NCBI GenBank assembly: GCA_023267415.1
Contig: JAHFNM010000034.1
Span: 1 to 7,225 of the forward strand
Length of the DNA: 7,225 nucleotides
From: Candidatus Nomurabacteria bacterium
GTDB lineage: Bacteria; Patescibacteriota; Minisyncoccia; Phycocordibacterales; UBA9973
Direction of reading: 5' to 3'
The notes under the pieces are model-generated. The model searched no databases. It saw only the letters and a list, made by a program, of their open reading frames with translations, and was not told the origin of the DNA. How positions within the stretch are numbered: the first letter of the stretch is position 1; each line of letters starts with the position of its first letter. The position numbers and the translations under genes are program-made. Below are positions 1 through 5,269 of the stretch, piece after piece.

Positions 1-1
1 T

Positions 2-94
2 TCCGCACTCAACCGCCTCAAGCGCGGAAAGGAAGTCGAACGTCTCAAGAAGCTCGGCAAATGGGTTGAGCAGACAAAGGGTCAGCGCCGCTAA
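2..94 (+). CDS. C-terminal end of a small basic protein, possibly ribosomal protein bS21 (partial, 5' end outside window)
   Basis: An open frame enters from the left edge and ends at TAA 92-94, giving 30 residues. The tail is strongly basic and helical, with SALNRLKRGKEVERLKKLGK followed by WVEQTKGQRR. Arg/Lys-rich tails of this kind are typical of small ribosomal proteins. The KxxExxxLxKLGK pattern resembles, from memory, the end of CPR-type bS21, and rpsU lies near ybeY in several bacterial genomes. The stop is only 8 bases before the ybeY ATG, so the two are probably co-transcribed. That this is a coding end is fairly secure; the bS21 identity is a guess from about 30 residues. Confidence 0.6.
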   Translation, partial: SALNRLKRGKEVERLKKLGKWVEQTKGQRR

Positions 95-102
95 TCCGAC
101 AG

Positions 103-483
103 ATGCAAAGCAATATCTCAATCGCAAACAAGACAAAAGGCAAGCTTCCACGCTTGCCTTTTGCTCGCTTGAAGAACGCCATCCTAAAAGAGGGCTATGA
201 TCTCTCGATCGTTTTCGTCTCACCTGCCGAATCGCATCGCCTCAACCTCACCTATCGCAAAAAAGACAAGCCGACAAACGTGCTCTCCTTCCCTCTTTCG
301 AAGAATTCCGGCGAACTCATTCTCGATATCAAAACTTCGAGCCTCGACGCAAAGAATTTCGACATGACTCCGCAAAAATTCTTGCTGTACTTGGTTATCC
401 ACGGAATGCTTCATTTGAAAGGATTGGATCATGGGAGTACAATGGATAAGCAGGAGAAAAAATTTCTCAAAATTTTTTCCTAG
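103..483 (+). CDS. ybeY: Endoribonuclease YbeY (16S rRNA maturation / ribosome quality control)
   Basis: Single-strand-specific metallo-endoribonuclease of the UPF0054 family, which acts in 16S rRNA 3'-end processing and ribosome quality control in the cytoplasm. The zinc-binding signature HGMLHLKGLDH is intact at residues 100-110, with His100, His104 and His110 as the expected metal ligands. The conserved TNVLSF segment is at residues 58-63 and is followed by the GELIL strand at 70-74. At 126 residues it is shorter than the roughly 150-residue E. coli protein, mainly at the termini, as is usual in CPR bacteria. The ATG at 103 is chosen because the ISIANKTKGKLP start matches the family N-terminus; no Shine-Dalgarno sequence precedes it. 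It probably shares a transcript with the upstream partial gene. The identification is secure. Confidence 0.95.
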   Translation: MQSNISIANKTKGKLPRLPFARLKNAILKEGYDLSIVFVSPAESHRLNLTYRKKDKPTNVLSFPLSKNSGELILDIKTSSLDAKNFDMTPQKFLLYLVIHGMLHLKGLDHGSTMDKQEKKFLKIFS

Positions 484-496
484 TTTTCTTTTGTAT

Positions 497-525
497 TGTC
501 ATTCCGGACTACGATCCGGAATCCA
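497..525 (+). repeat. Palindromic dispersed repeat, copy 1 (forward orientation)
   Basis: The unit starts TGTCAT, then CCGGACT, then GATCCGG and ends ATCCA. The 8-base arms ATTCCGGA (501-508) and TCCGGAAT (515-522) are perfect inverted repeats around a 6-base centre. Copies at 541-570 (reversed) and 4751-4775 share the CCGGACT..GATCCGG core, so this is a dispersed family and not a one-off hairpin. It lies just after the ybeY stop and could form a stem-loop between ybeY and ftsA in the transcript. Confidence 0.8.
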
Positions 526-540
526 CCCGTACTAATTTTT

Positions 541-570
541 CATGGATGCCGGATCCAGTCCGGCATGACA
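541..570 (-). repeat. Palindromic dispersed repeat, copy 2 (reverse orientation)
   Basis: Read on the minus strand this begins TGTCATGCCGGACT and continues GGATCCGGCATCCATG, matching copy 1 at most positions. Arms ATGCCGGA (546-553) and TCCGGCAT (559-566) are perfect inverted repeats with a 5-base centre. The two copies differ at paired positions (ATTCC/GGAAT against ATGCC/GGCAT), so pairing is kept while sequence changes. It ends 16 bases before the ftsA ATG. Confidence 0.8.
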
Positions 571-586
571 CGGGATTTGTTTTTTA

Positions 587-1753
587 ATGGCCAGAGCAAA
601 AATTACCGTCGGCATAGACATTGGAACCGCAACGACACGCTGCGTGGTTCTTTCGTGGCAGGCAAATTCTGACATTGCCGAAACACTTGCCGCAGTTTCC
701 GTCCCTACCAAGGGCGTTCGCCATGGATACATCGTGAACGTCGCCGATGCCACTCACTCTATCCGCCGCGCAGTAGATCTTGCCCAAAAAGAATCCGGTA
801 TTGCCATCAAGAAAGCCGTCTTTTCCATGGGAGGCACCAGCCTCTCATCCGAAGCAGGTTTTGGCAGCGCCATCATTTCCAAATCTGACGGCCAAGTAAC
901 TGCCTTCGATATCAAGACCGCGCTCACCACCGCCGAAGAATCCCTTGAAGCAAAAAATCGCCGCATGATATTCGCCTCGCCTATCTCTTGGAAACTCGAT
1001 GGCAAGGAAATCACCGGTAAGCCTGAGGGAATGCACGGAGTGAAGCTTGAAGTGAGAATGCTCTTCGTCACTTGCCTTTCGCAACATCTCGACGATCTCC
1101 TCTCCGCAGCAGCTGAAGCCGGAGTGGAAGTGCTCGACGTCGTACCCTCCTCTTTCTCCGCATCCACGCTCGCTCTGACCGACCGCCAAAAGGCCGTGGG
1201 CGTCATGCTTGTAAACATCGGCGCTGAGACCGTCTCCATTGCCGTATTTGAAAACGGAGTGCTCATCGGCCTCACTGTATTTCCCATCGGTTCCACTGAC
1301 ATCACAAACGACATCGCCCTTGGCTTCCGCATCTCGCTCGATGAAGCAGAGAGCATCAAGACCGGACACGTTATGTCGACACAATATCCAAAACGCAAAG
1401 TCGACGAGATCATCGAAGCTCGCCTCTCCGACATATTCGAACTCATCGATGGTTATTTGAAAAAAATAAAGCGCAGCGCACTCCTTCCTGCCGGCGTCGT
1501 TATCACCGGTGGAGGATCAGGTCACGCGCTCGTAGAGGGATTGGCAAAAGACATGTTGCGCTTGCCATCGCGAGTGGGAGCCGATGAGATCATCTCGCAA
1601 ATGAAAGGCGCCGTCCGCGACTCGTCATGGTTCGTAGCATACGGACTGGCACTCCTCGCCAAAGATTCCGGCAATGACAGCATGAGCGGTGGCAGCAAAG
1701 GCCCCGGAGCAAAAGGCATATTCAAAGAGTTCTTAAGACAGTTTTTGCCCTAA
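587..1753 (+). CDS. ftsA: Cell division protein FtsA (actin-like ATPase, FtsZ membrane tether)
   Basis: Actin/Hsp70-fold ATPase that anchors FtsZ polymers to the inner face of the cytoplasmic membrane and recruits later division proteins. The phosphate-1 motif VGIDIGTATTRCVV is at residues 8-21, phosphate-2 (VNIGAETVSIAVF) at 209-221, and the adenosine motif VVITGGGSGHALVEG at 304-318. The FtsA-specific 1C subdomain occupies about residues 85-165. After a Gly/Ser-rich linker (about 361-376), the last 12 residues GIFKEFLRQFLP form an amphipathic helix, the expected membrane-targeting sequence. Length 388 is slightly below the 420 of E. coli. The ATG at 587 is 16 bases after a palindromic repeat and lacks a Shine-Dalgarno sequence; no convincing promoter is visible, so it may be transcribed from the ybeY side. 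Unusually, ftsZ does not follow directly. Confidence 0.96.
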   Translation: MARAKITVGIDIGTATTRCVVLSWQANSDIAETLAAVSVPTKGVRHGYIVNVADATHSIRRAVDLAQKESGIAIKKAVFSMGGTSLSSEAGFGSAIISKSDGQVTAFDIKTALTTAEESLEAKNRRMIFASPISWKLDGKEITGKPEGMHGVKLEVRMLFVTCLSQHLDDLLSAAAEAGVEVLDVVPSSFSASTLALTDRQKAVGVMLVNIGAETVSIAVFENGVLIGLTVFPIGSTDITNDIALGFRISLDEAESIKTGHVMSTQYPKRKVDEIIEARLSDIFELIDGYLKKIKRSALLPAGVVITGGGSGHALVEGLAKDMLRLPSRVGADEIISQMKGAVRDSSWFVAYGLALLAKDSGNDSMSGGSKGPGAKGIFKEFLRQFLP

Positions 1754-1779
1754 AACATTCGCTTACGCGAGTTCGGGCG

Positions 1780-1801
1780 ACCATTTTGTAAACAAAATGG
1801 T
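1780..1801. other. AT-rich perfect stem-loop downstream of ftsA
   Basis: ACCATTTTGT (1780-1789) and ACAAAATGGT (1792-1801) are perfect 10-base inverted arms around AA. It begins 26 bases after the ftsA stop. No T-run follows on the plus strand, so it is not a standard intrinsic terminator; it could be an mRNA 3'-end stabiliser for ftsA. Confidence 0.5.
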
Positions 1802-1823
1802 TTAGCCATAAAACACAAAATAA

Positions 1824-1847
1824 AAACCACCCTTGTTCGGGTGGTTT
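1824..1847 (-). terminator. Rho-independent terminator of the minus-strand gene, possibly bidirectional
   Basis: Nine-base perfect arms AAACCACCC (1824-1832) and GGGTGGTTT (1839-1847) enclose a 6-base loop. On the minus strand the stem is followed by a T-rich tract (TTTTTATTTTGTG), a good terminator for the gene whose stop is at 1868. On the plus strand only three T follow within the stem, so it may also weakly end ftsA transcription. Confidence 0.8.
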
Positions 1848-1867
1848 AAAATGTTTCATGAGGCAGG

Positions 1868-2326
1868 TTATGCCATCTCCTCTGCGCGCACATTGTTGAT
1901 GTGCATCGAGTCAAGACGTGGGTTTTTGCTTAAATAAAACTCGCAAAATAACTTACATGAAGATAGAGCTTTTTTCTCTTTCGCTGTATACGGGCCGGCA
2001 GAACTAGAATGGGTAACAAGTACGTCATCAATAATGTCGTACATTTCAGTTACAGGCCCTGCGAATATTTTCCGTTTGGGGGTCATCAGCTCATCAATGA
2101 CTGCCTCAATGTTGCGGACGGCATCAGTCTCAATGTGTTTTTTACCAAGCTCATGCTGGGCGTGTTCGTCGAAAATTGCTTCGTTGATCCTGCACGCAAC
2201 AAGATAGACAAGGAATTTTGTCAGCTTGCTGTTGTTTTTCTTTTCAAGAAAATGGATCTCTTTTAATTTTTTAAAAATCTCGCCTGAGAGCGTGAGGAAT
2301 GCGGCGGAGTTGGTGTTGGTGTACAT
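1868..2326 (-). CDS. Hypothetical 152-aa soluble protein inserted between ftsA and ftsZ
   Basis: I do not recognise a family. The product is 152 residues, hydrophilic and predicted mostly helical, with no signal peptide or membrane segment. It is Lys/Glu-rich at residues 16-36 (EIFKKLKEIHFLEKKNNSK), has a short hydrophobic stretch KFLVYLVACRI at 37-47, and two cysteines at 124 and 128 (CKLFC). The case for a real gene is external: a TTGACA/TAGAAT promoter 42 bases upstream on the same strand and a hairpin plus T-tract 20 bases after the stop. The ATG at 2326 is the only reasonable start and has no Shine-Dalgarno sequence, only an A-rich leader. It is transcribed against ftsA and divergently from ftsZ. 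This reads as an autonomous unit dropped into the division cluster. A shorter plus-strand frame inside it (2009-2266) lacks such signals. Confidence 0.75.
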   Translation of the reverse strand: MYTNTNSAAFLTLSGEIFKKLKEIHFLEKKNNSKLTKFLVYLVACRINEAIFDEHAQHELGKKHIETDAVRNIEAVIDELMTPKRKIFAGPVTEMYDIIDDVLVTHSSSAGPYTAKEKKALSSCKLFCEFYLSKNPRLDSMHINNVRAEEMA

Positions 2327-2367
2327 AATATATCTTTTTTTAAAGGTGAGTATTGAAATTTAATCAA

Positions 2368-2395
2368 ATTCTAAACTATTTCTAAACTCTGTCAA
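2368..2395 (-). promoter_or_regulatory. Sigma-70-type promoter of the 152-aa gene
   Basis: On the minus strand TTGACA (2395-2390) and TAGAAT (2373-2368) are separated by 16 bases: a perfect -35 and a 5/6 -10. Transcription should begin near 2361, leaving a leader of about 35 bases before the ATG at 2326. Confidence 0.75.
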
Positions 2396-2411
2396 TAGCC
2401 AATCCCCGCAT

Positions 2412-2438
2412 TTGCTTTTTTTTATTATCTGCTAGAAT
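2412..2438 (+). promoter_or_regulatory. Probable ftsZ promoter with extended -10
   Basis: TAGAAT at 2433-2438 is preceded by TGC (2430-2432), giving an extended -10 (TGnTAGAAT). A poor -35, TTGCTT at 2412-2417, lies 15 bases upstream, which the extended -10 may compensate. Expected start near 2445, giving an ftsZ leader of about 67 bases. The leader contains CCGG-TAT-CCGG (2473-2483), a short hairpin. It faces away from the minus-strand promoter 17 bases to its left. Confidence 0.6.
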
Positions 2439-2511
2439 GCTACCAGTTCACTCGCATTTATTACTCATTTTTCCGGTATCCGGGCCGTTCGCTCGAAAAC
2501 CCTTATAACAT

Positions 2512-3714
2512 ATGGCAAAAGTAAATCCTGACATTGAAACATTCGCTCGAATTAAGGTCATCGGTATCGGAGGCTCGGGAAAAAACGCTATCAACCACAT
2601 GATCAACGCCAAAGTACGCGGTGTTGAATTCATCGTGATGAACACCGATACGCAAGATCTTCACAATTCCCTCGCCGACAAAAAGATCCATATCGGAAAA
2701 AACCTCACCCGCGGACTCGGAGCCGGAATGAATCCGGAAGTGGGCAAGCAGGCCGCAGAAGAGACCAAAGCTGAGATCCAGGACGTGATCAAGGGTTCCG
2801 ACATGGTATTCATCGCCTGCGGTATGGGAGGAGGCACCGGATCGGGCGCAGCGCCAATCGTTGCGCGCGCAGCAAAAGAGCAAGGCATTCTCACTGTCGC
2901 CGTCGTCACCAAGCCGTTTTTCTTCGAAGGACTCCAGCGCGGACGCATCGCCGAAGAAGCTCTCCGCGAACTTGAAAAGGAAGTCGATGCGATCATCGTC
3001 ATTCCAAACGACAAGCTCATGCAGATCGCCGGCAAGGACATGGGATTCCGCGACGCGTTCGCACTCTGTGACTCCGTTCTCCAACAGGCCGTCGAGGGCA
3101 TCTCAGACCTCATCACCACTCCGGGCGTCATCAACGTTGACTTCGCCGACATCAAGTCGATCATGCTCGACACAGGCACGGCTCTTATGGGTATCGGTCT
3201 CGGCTCTGGCGAAGGTCGTGCGGTCAAGGCTGCTACTGAAGCCATCAATTCCCCTCTTCTCGAAGTCTCCATCAACGGTGCTCGCGGAGTACTCTTCGCA
3301 ATCTCCGGCGGAGACGACCTTACCATCCACGAAATCCAGGACGCTGCCAAGGTCATCACCGAATCTATCGACAAGGAAGCTCGCGTTATCTTCGGTACGA
3401 TCAAAGACGACCGACTCAAGAAGGGCGAAGTCAAAGTCACTGTCATTGCTACTGGTTTCCCAAGCGATGCTCCAAAGCGATCACTCTTTCAGTCATCATT
3501 CGCCGAAAAGAGCACTCCTGTGCGAAGCGAATCAGCTGATGCTCCTGTTGCCGCAAAGAAAGAACAGCCTGCAATTCAAGCTACCGCTCCGATGATCAGC
3601 GACTTTGTGAAGCGCACCGACAAGGAAAAAGAAAAGGACGATATCCCAACATTCGGCGATGATTCCGAAGACTGGAGCGCAGTCCCTGCATTCCTCCGCC
3701 GCCCAAAGAAATAG
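2512..3714 (+). CDS. ftsZ: Cell division protein FtsZ (tubulin-like GTPase)
   Basis: Tubulin homologue that polymerises with GTP into the cytokinetic ring. The N-terminal nucleotide-binding segment VIGIGGSGKNAINHM is at residues 16-30 and the tubulin signature GGGTGSG at 106-112. The T7 synergy loop NVDFADIKSIM is at 208-218, with the catalytic aspartates Asp210 and Asp213 present. The globular domain ends near residue 316. A charged, low-complexity linker runs to about 387, and the conserved C-terminal peptide WSAVPAFLRRPKK (388-400) is the docking site for FtsA. All parts needed for a working FtsZ-FtsA pair are therefore in this window. The start ATG at 2512 fits the family N-terminus (NPDIETFARIKVIG); no Shine-Dalgarno sequence is present. 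It has its own promoter because the inserted minus-strand gene cuts it off from ftsA. Length 400 is normal. Confidence 0.98.
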   Translation: MAKVNPDIETFARIKVIGIGGSGKNAINHMINAKVRGVEFIVMNTDTQDLHNSLADKKIHIGKNLTRGLGAGMNPEVGKQAAEETKAEIQDVIKGSDMVFIACGMGGGTGSGAAPIVARAAKEQGILTVAVVTKPFFFEGLQRGRIAEEALRELEKEVDAIIVIPNDKLMQIAGKDMGFRDAFALCDSVLQQAVEGISDLITTPGVINVDFADIKSIMLDTGTALMGIGLGSGEGRAVKAATEAINSPLLEVSINGARGVLFAISGGDDLTIHEIQDAAKVITESIDKEARVIFGTIKDDRLKKGEVKVTVIATGFPSDAPKRSLFQSSFAEKSTPVRSESADAPVAAKKEQPAIQATAPMISDFVKRTDKEKEKDDIPTFGDDSEDWSAVPAFLRRPKK

Positions 3715-3720
3715 CAGCCC

Positions 3721-3813
3721 AGAAAGTAGTTAGTAGAAAATAGAAAGTAGGATATACTATACTTTGTATTTTGTGTTGCATTACTACTTTCTACTAACCA
3801 TTTTCTACTTTCT
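3721..3813. repeat. Inverted repeat array of a 9-mer on 21-base spacing, between ftsZ and trxB
   Basis: AGAAAGTAG occurs at 3721-3729 and 3742-3750; its reverse complement CTACTTTCT occurs at 3784-3792 and 3805-3813. The spacing is exactly 21 bases on both sides of a 33-base centre, so the four units form a nested inverted repeat filling almost the whole intergenic region. The 12-base inserts between units do not pair in that register, but GTTAGTAGAAA (3729-3739) pairs perfectly with TTTCTACTAAC (3788-3798) in another. It ends 2 bases before the trxB ATG, so the right arm also forms that gene's leader. Confidence 0.8.
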
Positions 3814-3815
3814 AT

Positions 3816-4745
3816 ATGTACGATTTACTCATCATCGGAGGCGGCCCAGCAGCATCTGCCGCAGCCGTATATGCCGCCCGCAAACGACTAAAGACCGCAA
3901 TTGTTGCCGGTGAATTCGGCGGACAATCTACCGTTTCCGAAGATATCCAAAACTGGATCGGCACGCCACACATTGCCGGAGCAGATCTCGCAAAAAACCT
4001 TAAAGCGCACGTGCTCGAGTACGCCGGCGACATTCTCACTGTCAAAGAAGGAGCTTGGGTCACAGGAATCACCGGAGAAGCAGGCAATTTTTCTGTATCA
4101 ATGGGTTCTGGTGAGCCATTCACCGCTCGCTCCATTCTCATCGCCTCAGGAAGCAATCGCCGAAAGATCGAGATCGCAGGAGCCGACACGTTTGAAAACA
4201 AAGGCCTCACCTACTGCGCCTCATGCGACGGCCCGCTCTTTACCGGTGAAGATGTCATTGTGATCGGCGGTGGCAACGCAGCATTCGAAACGGCTGCCCA
4301 GCTTCTCGCCTACTGCAAGAGCGTCACCCTTCTCAATCGCTCTGCGGCATTCCGTGCCGACGAGATCACTGTCGCCCAGACAATGAAAGATCCTAAATTC
4401 AAAGCGGTCACAGAGATCGAAATGCTCGATGTATATGGCGGCGACTTTGTCGAAGGCATGACGATAAAGCACAAAGCCTCCGGCGAAGCCGAAAAGCTCT
4501 CCGCCAAAGGCATATTCGTTGAAGTTGGACAGATCCCAAACGCCGGCTTCGCAAAAAGCATTGTCGATCAAAACGAAGTTGGAAGCATCAAGATCGATCC
4601 GCGCACGCAGCAAACCAGCGCTGCTGGAATTTGGGCTGCTGGCGACGTGACCGATGTCCTCTATCATCAAAACAACATTGCAGCCGGCGATGCTGTGCGC
4701 GCACTCGAAGATATTTATATTTGGCTGCATAAAAACCGACCGTAA
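3816..4745 (+). CDS. trxB: FAD-dependent thioredoxin reductase / AhpF-like disulfide reductase
   Basis: Class II pyridine-nucleotide disulfide oxidoreductase that passes electrons from NAD(P)H through FAD and a redox-active cysteine pair to a thioredoxin-like partner. The N-terminal FAD motif GGGPAA is at residues 8-13 (Ala in place of the usual third Gly), and FGGQ is at 34-37. The active site CASCD is at 134-138, the nucleotide-binding GGGN at 151-154, and the C-terminal FAD motif AGIWAAGDV at 270-278. Length 309 is typical of low-molecular-weight TrxB. Several segments (GLTYCASCDGPLF, GIFVEVGQIPN) recall the reductase half of AhpF, and the HRRDxFRA signature of NADPH-specific TrxB is replaced by NRSAAFRA. 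Cofactor preference and partner are thus open. It could be named TrxB or a stand-alone AhpF-like reductase; the biochemical class is certain. The start has no Shine-Dalgarno sequence. Confidence 0.9.
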   Translation: MYDLLIIGGGPAASAAAVYAARKRLKTAIVAGEFGGQSTVSEDIQNWIGTPHIAGADLAKNLKAHVLEYAGDILTVKEGAWVTGITGEAGNFSVSMGSGEPFTARSILIASGSNRRKIEIAGADTFENKGLTYCASCDGPLFTGEDVIVIGGGNAAFETAAQLLAYCKSVTLLNRSAAFRADEITVAQTMKDPKFKAVTEIEMLDVYGGDFVEGMTIKHKASGEAEKLSAKGIFVEVGQIPNAGFAKSIVDQNEVGSIKIDPRTQQTSAAGIWAAGDVTDVLYHQNNIAAGDAVRALEDIYIWLHKNRP

Positions 4746-4750
4746 TCGGT

Positions 4751-4775
4751 CGCCCCGGACTTGATCCGGGGTCCA
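4751..4775 (+). repeat. Palindromic dispersed repeat, copy 3
   Basis: CCCCGGA (4753-4759) and TCCGGGG (4765-4771) are perfect arms around CTTGA, followed by TCCA. The core CCGGACTTGATCCGG matches the copies at 497-525 and 541-570, with compensating changes in the outer arm (CC/GG in place of AT/AT). It lies 5 bases after the trxB stop. Confidence 0.75.
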
Positions 4776-4825
4776 GGTTGTATTTAAACACTTGCTTGCG
4801 AGGTTTGTAGTTTTTAGTTTCTCGC

Positions 4826-4860
4826 AACGCCCGATTTTTCCTTCGGAAAAATCGGGCGTT
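4826..4860 (+). terminator. Strong hairpin, probable trxB terminator
   Basis: Perfect 16-base arms, AACGCCCGATTTTTCC (4826-4841) and its complement (4845-4860), around a TTC loop. Only a short T-run follows (TTTG), so termination may rely on the long GC-rich base of the stem. The last base of the hairpin is also the first base of the next promoter's -35. Confidence 0.7.
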
Positions 4861-4888
4861 TGACATAATCGAACAATAAATCTATAAT
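4860..4888 (+). promoter_or_regulatory. Perfect-consensus sigma-70 promoter of the 68-aa CxxC gene
   Basis: TTGACA (4860-4865) and TATAAT (4883-4888) are both 6/6 matches, with the optimal 17-base spacer. Transcription should begin near 4895, about 26 bases before the ATG at 4921. By sequence it is the strongest promoter in the window. Confidence 0.88.
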
Positions 4889-4920
4889 ACATTCGAATCA
4901 TACCTAAAAAACGCAACTGA

Positions 4921-5127
4921 ATGAGCACACAGAACAAAAATGGCGAGACGCCATGCGAACCTTGCTATACCGGCGATTACGCCAGTAACCAGCATCTCAA
5001 AGATCACGGATATCTGGAATTGTTATCACTGGATGTTTCTCCAAAATCCGATGACACTCCAGCGCTCGTCAAAGAGTTGGGCAAAATACCCTTTCCGCCA
5101 ATATTTTCACAGGTGGAAAAACAATAA
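4921..5127 (+). CDS. Hypothetical 68-aa protein with a CxxC motif
   Basis: I recognise no family. The 68-residue product has a Cys-Glu-Pro-Cys motif (Cys12, Cys15) in GETPCEPCYTGDY near the N-terminus. A helix-favouring middle (ASNQHLKDHGYLELLSLD) follows, and it ends with a Pro-rich segment KIPFPPIFSQ. It has no signal peptide or membrane segment and is mildly acidic. A perfect-consensus promoter ends 32 bases upstream of the ATG, and a 15-base-arm hairpin begins 4 bases after the stop, so it is a single-gene transcript. Another plus-strand frame (4940-5203) overlaps it but runs straight through the hairpin and starts further from the promoter. The CxxC could bind metal or be redox-active, which is suggestive beside a disulfide reductase, but this is inference from two cysteines. 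Confidence 0.65.
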   Translation: MSTQNKNGETPCEPCYTGDYASNQHLKDHGYLELLSLDVSPKSDDTPALVKELGKIPFPPIFSQVEKQ

Positions 5128-5131
5128 TTAC

Positions 5132-5161
5132 GGCCCGATCCTGCAATTGCAGGATCGGGCC
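5132..5161 (+). terminator. Perfect 15-base palindrome after the CxxC gene
   Basis: GGCCCGATCCTGCAA (5132-5146) is followed directly by its reverse complement (5147-5161), a 30-base perfect palindrome starting 4 bases after the stop. The following ATTTCCTT is only moderately T-rich. Role as terminator is likely and, being symmetric, it could act on both strands. Confidence 0.7.
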
Positions 5162-5199
5162 ATTTCCTTACCCAAAAAACCCTCCCAATTTGGGGGTAG

Positions 5200-5227
5200 T
5201 TGACAAATTCCTGTATTTAAGTATCAT
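5200..5227 (+). promoter_or_regulatory. Sigma-70-type promoter of the lipoprotein gene
   Basis: TTGACA (5200-5205), a 16-base spacer and TATCAT (5222-5227, 5/6). Predicted start near 5234, giving a leader of about 36 bases that is AT-rich and has no Shine-Dalgarno sequence. Confidence 0.75.
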
Positions 5228-5269
5228 ATACATGAATCAATTTGGTTTAACCTTAAAAAACACATAATC

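Noticed and set aside
532..753. Minus-strand frame ending in CHAGLDPAS
   Set aside because: That ending is the translated palindromic repeat (541-570), and the rest is antisense to ftsA.
754..1446. 230-codon open frame antisense to ftsA
   Set aside because: Lies entirely within a well-identified gene with all its motifs; the product is low-complexity Ser/Met/Thr-rich as expected of a mirror frame, with no promoter or terminator.
2009..2266. 85-codon plus-strand frame within the 152-aa minus-strand gene
   Set aside because: Shorter, without promoter, and the minus-strand gene has both promoter and terminator matched to it.
2661..3446. 261-codon open frame antisense to ftsZ, and a 244-codon +2 frame at 2861-3595
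   Set aside because: Both are shadows of the codon bias in ftsZ; their composition (Ser/Arg/Thr-rich) is typical of frame shadows.
3721..3813. Considered as a small CRISPR array
   Set aside because: Units are 9 bases, in both orientations, with no 30-base repeats or unique spacers and no cas genes.
4221..4937. Minus-strand frames over the end of trxB and beyond (also 4588-4866)
   Set aside because: They read through the trxB gene, the palindromic repeat and the terminator hairpin; the peptide WTPDQVRGD is simply the translated repeat.
5181..5196. CCTCCCAATTTGGGGG as a further terminator before the lipoprotein promoter
   Set aside because: Only 4-5 base pairs with a tiny loop and no T-run.
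4940..5203. 87-codon plus-strand frame overlapping the CxxC gene
   Set aside because: It runs through the perfect palindrome at 5132-5161 and into the next promoter region; the 68-aa frame fits between promoter and hairpin.
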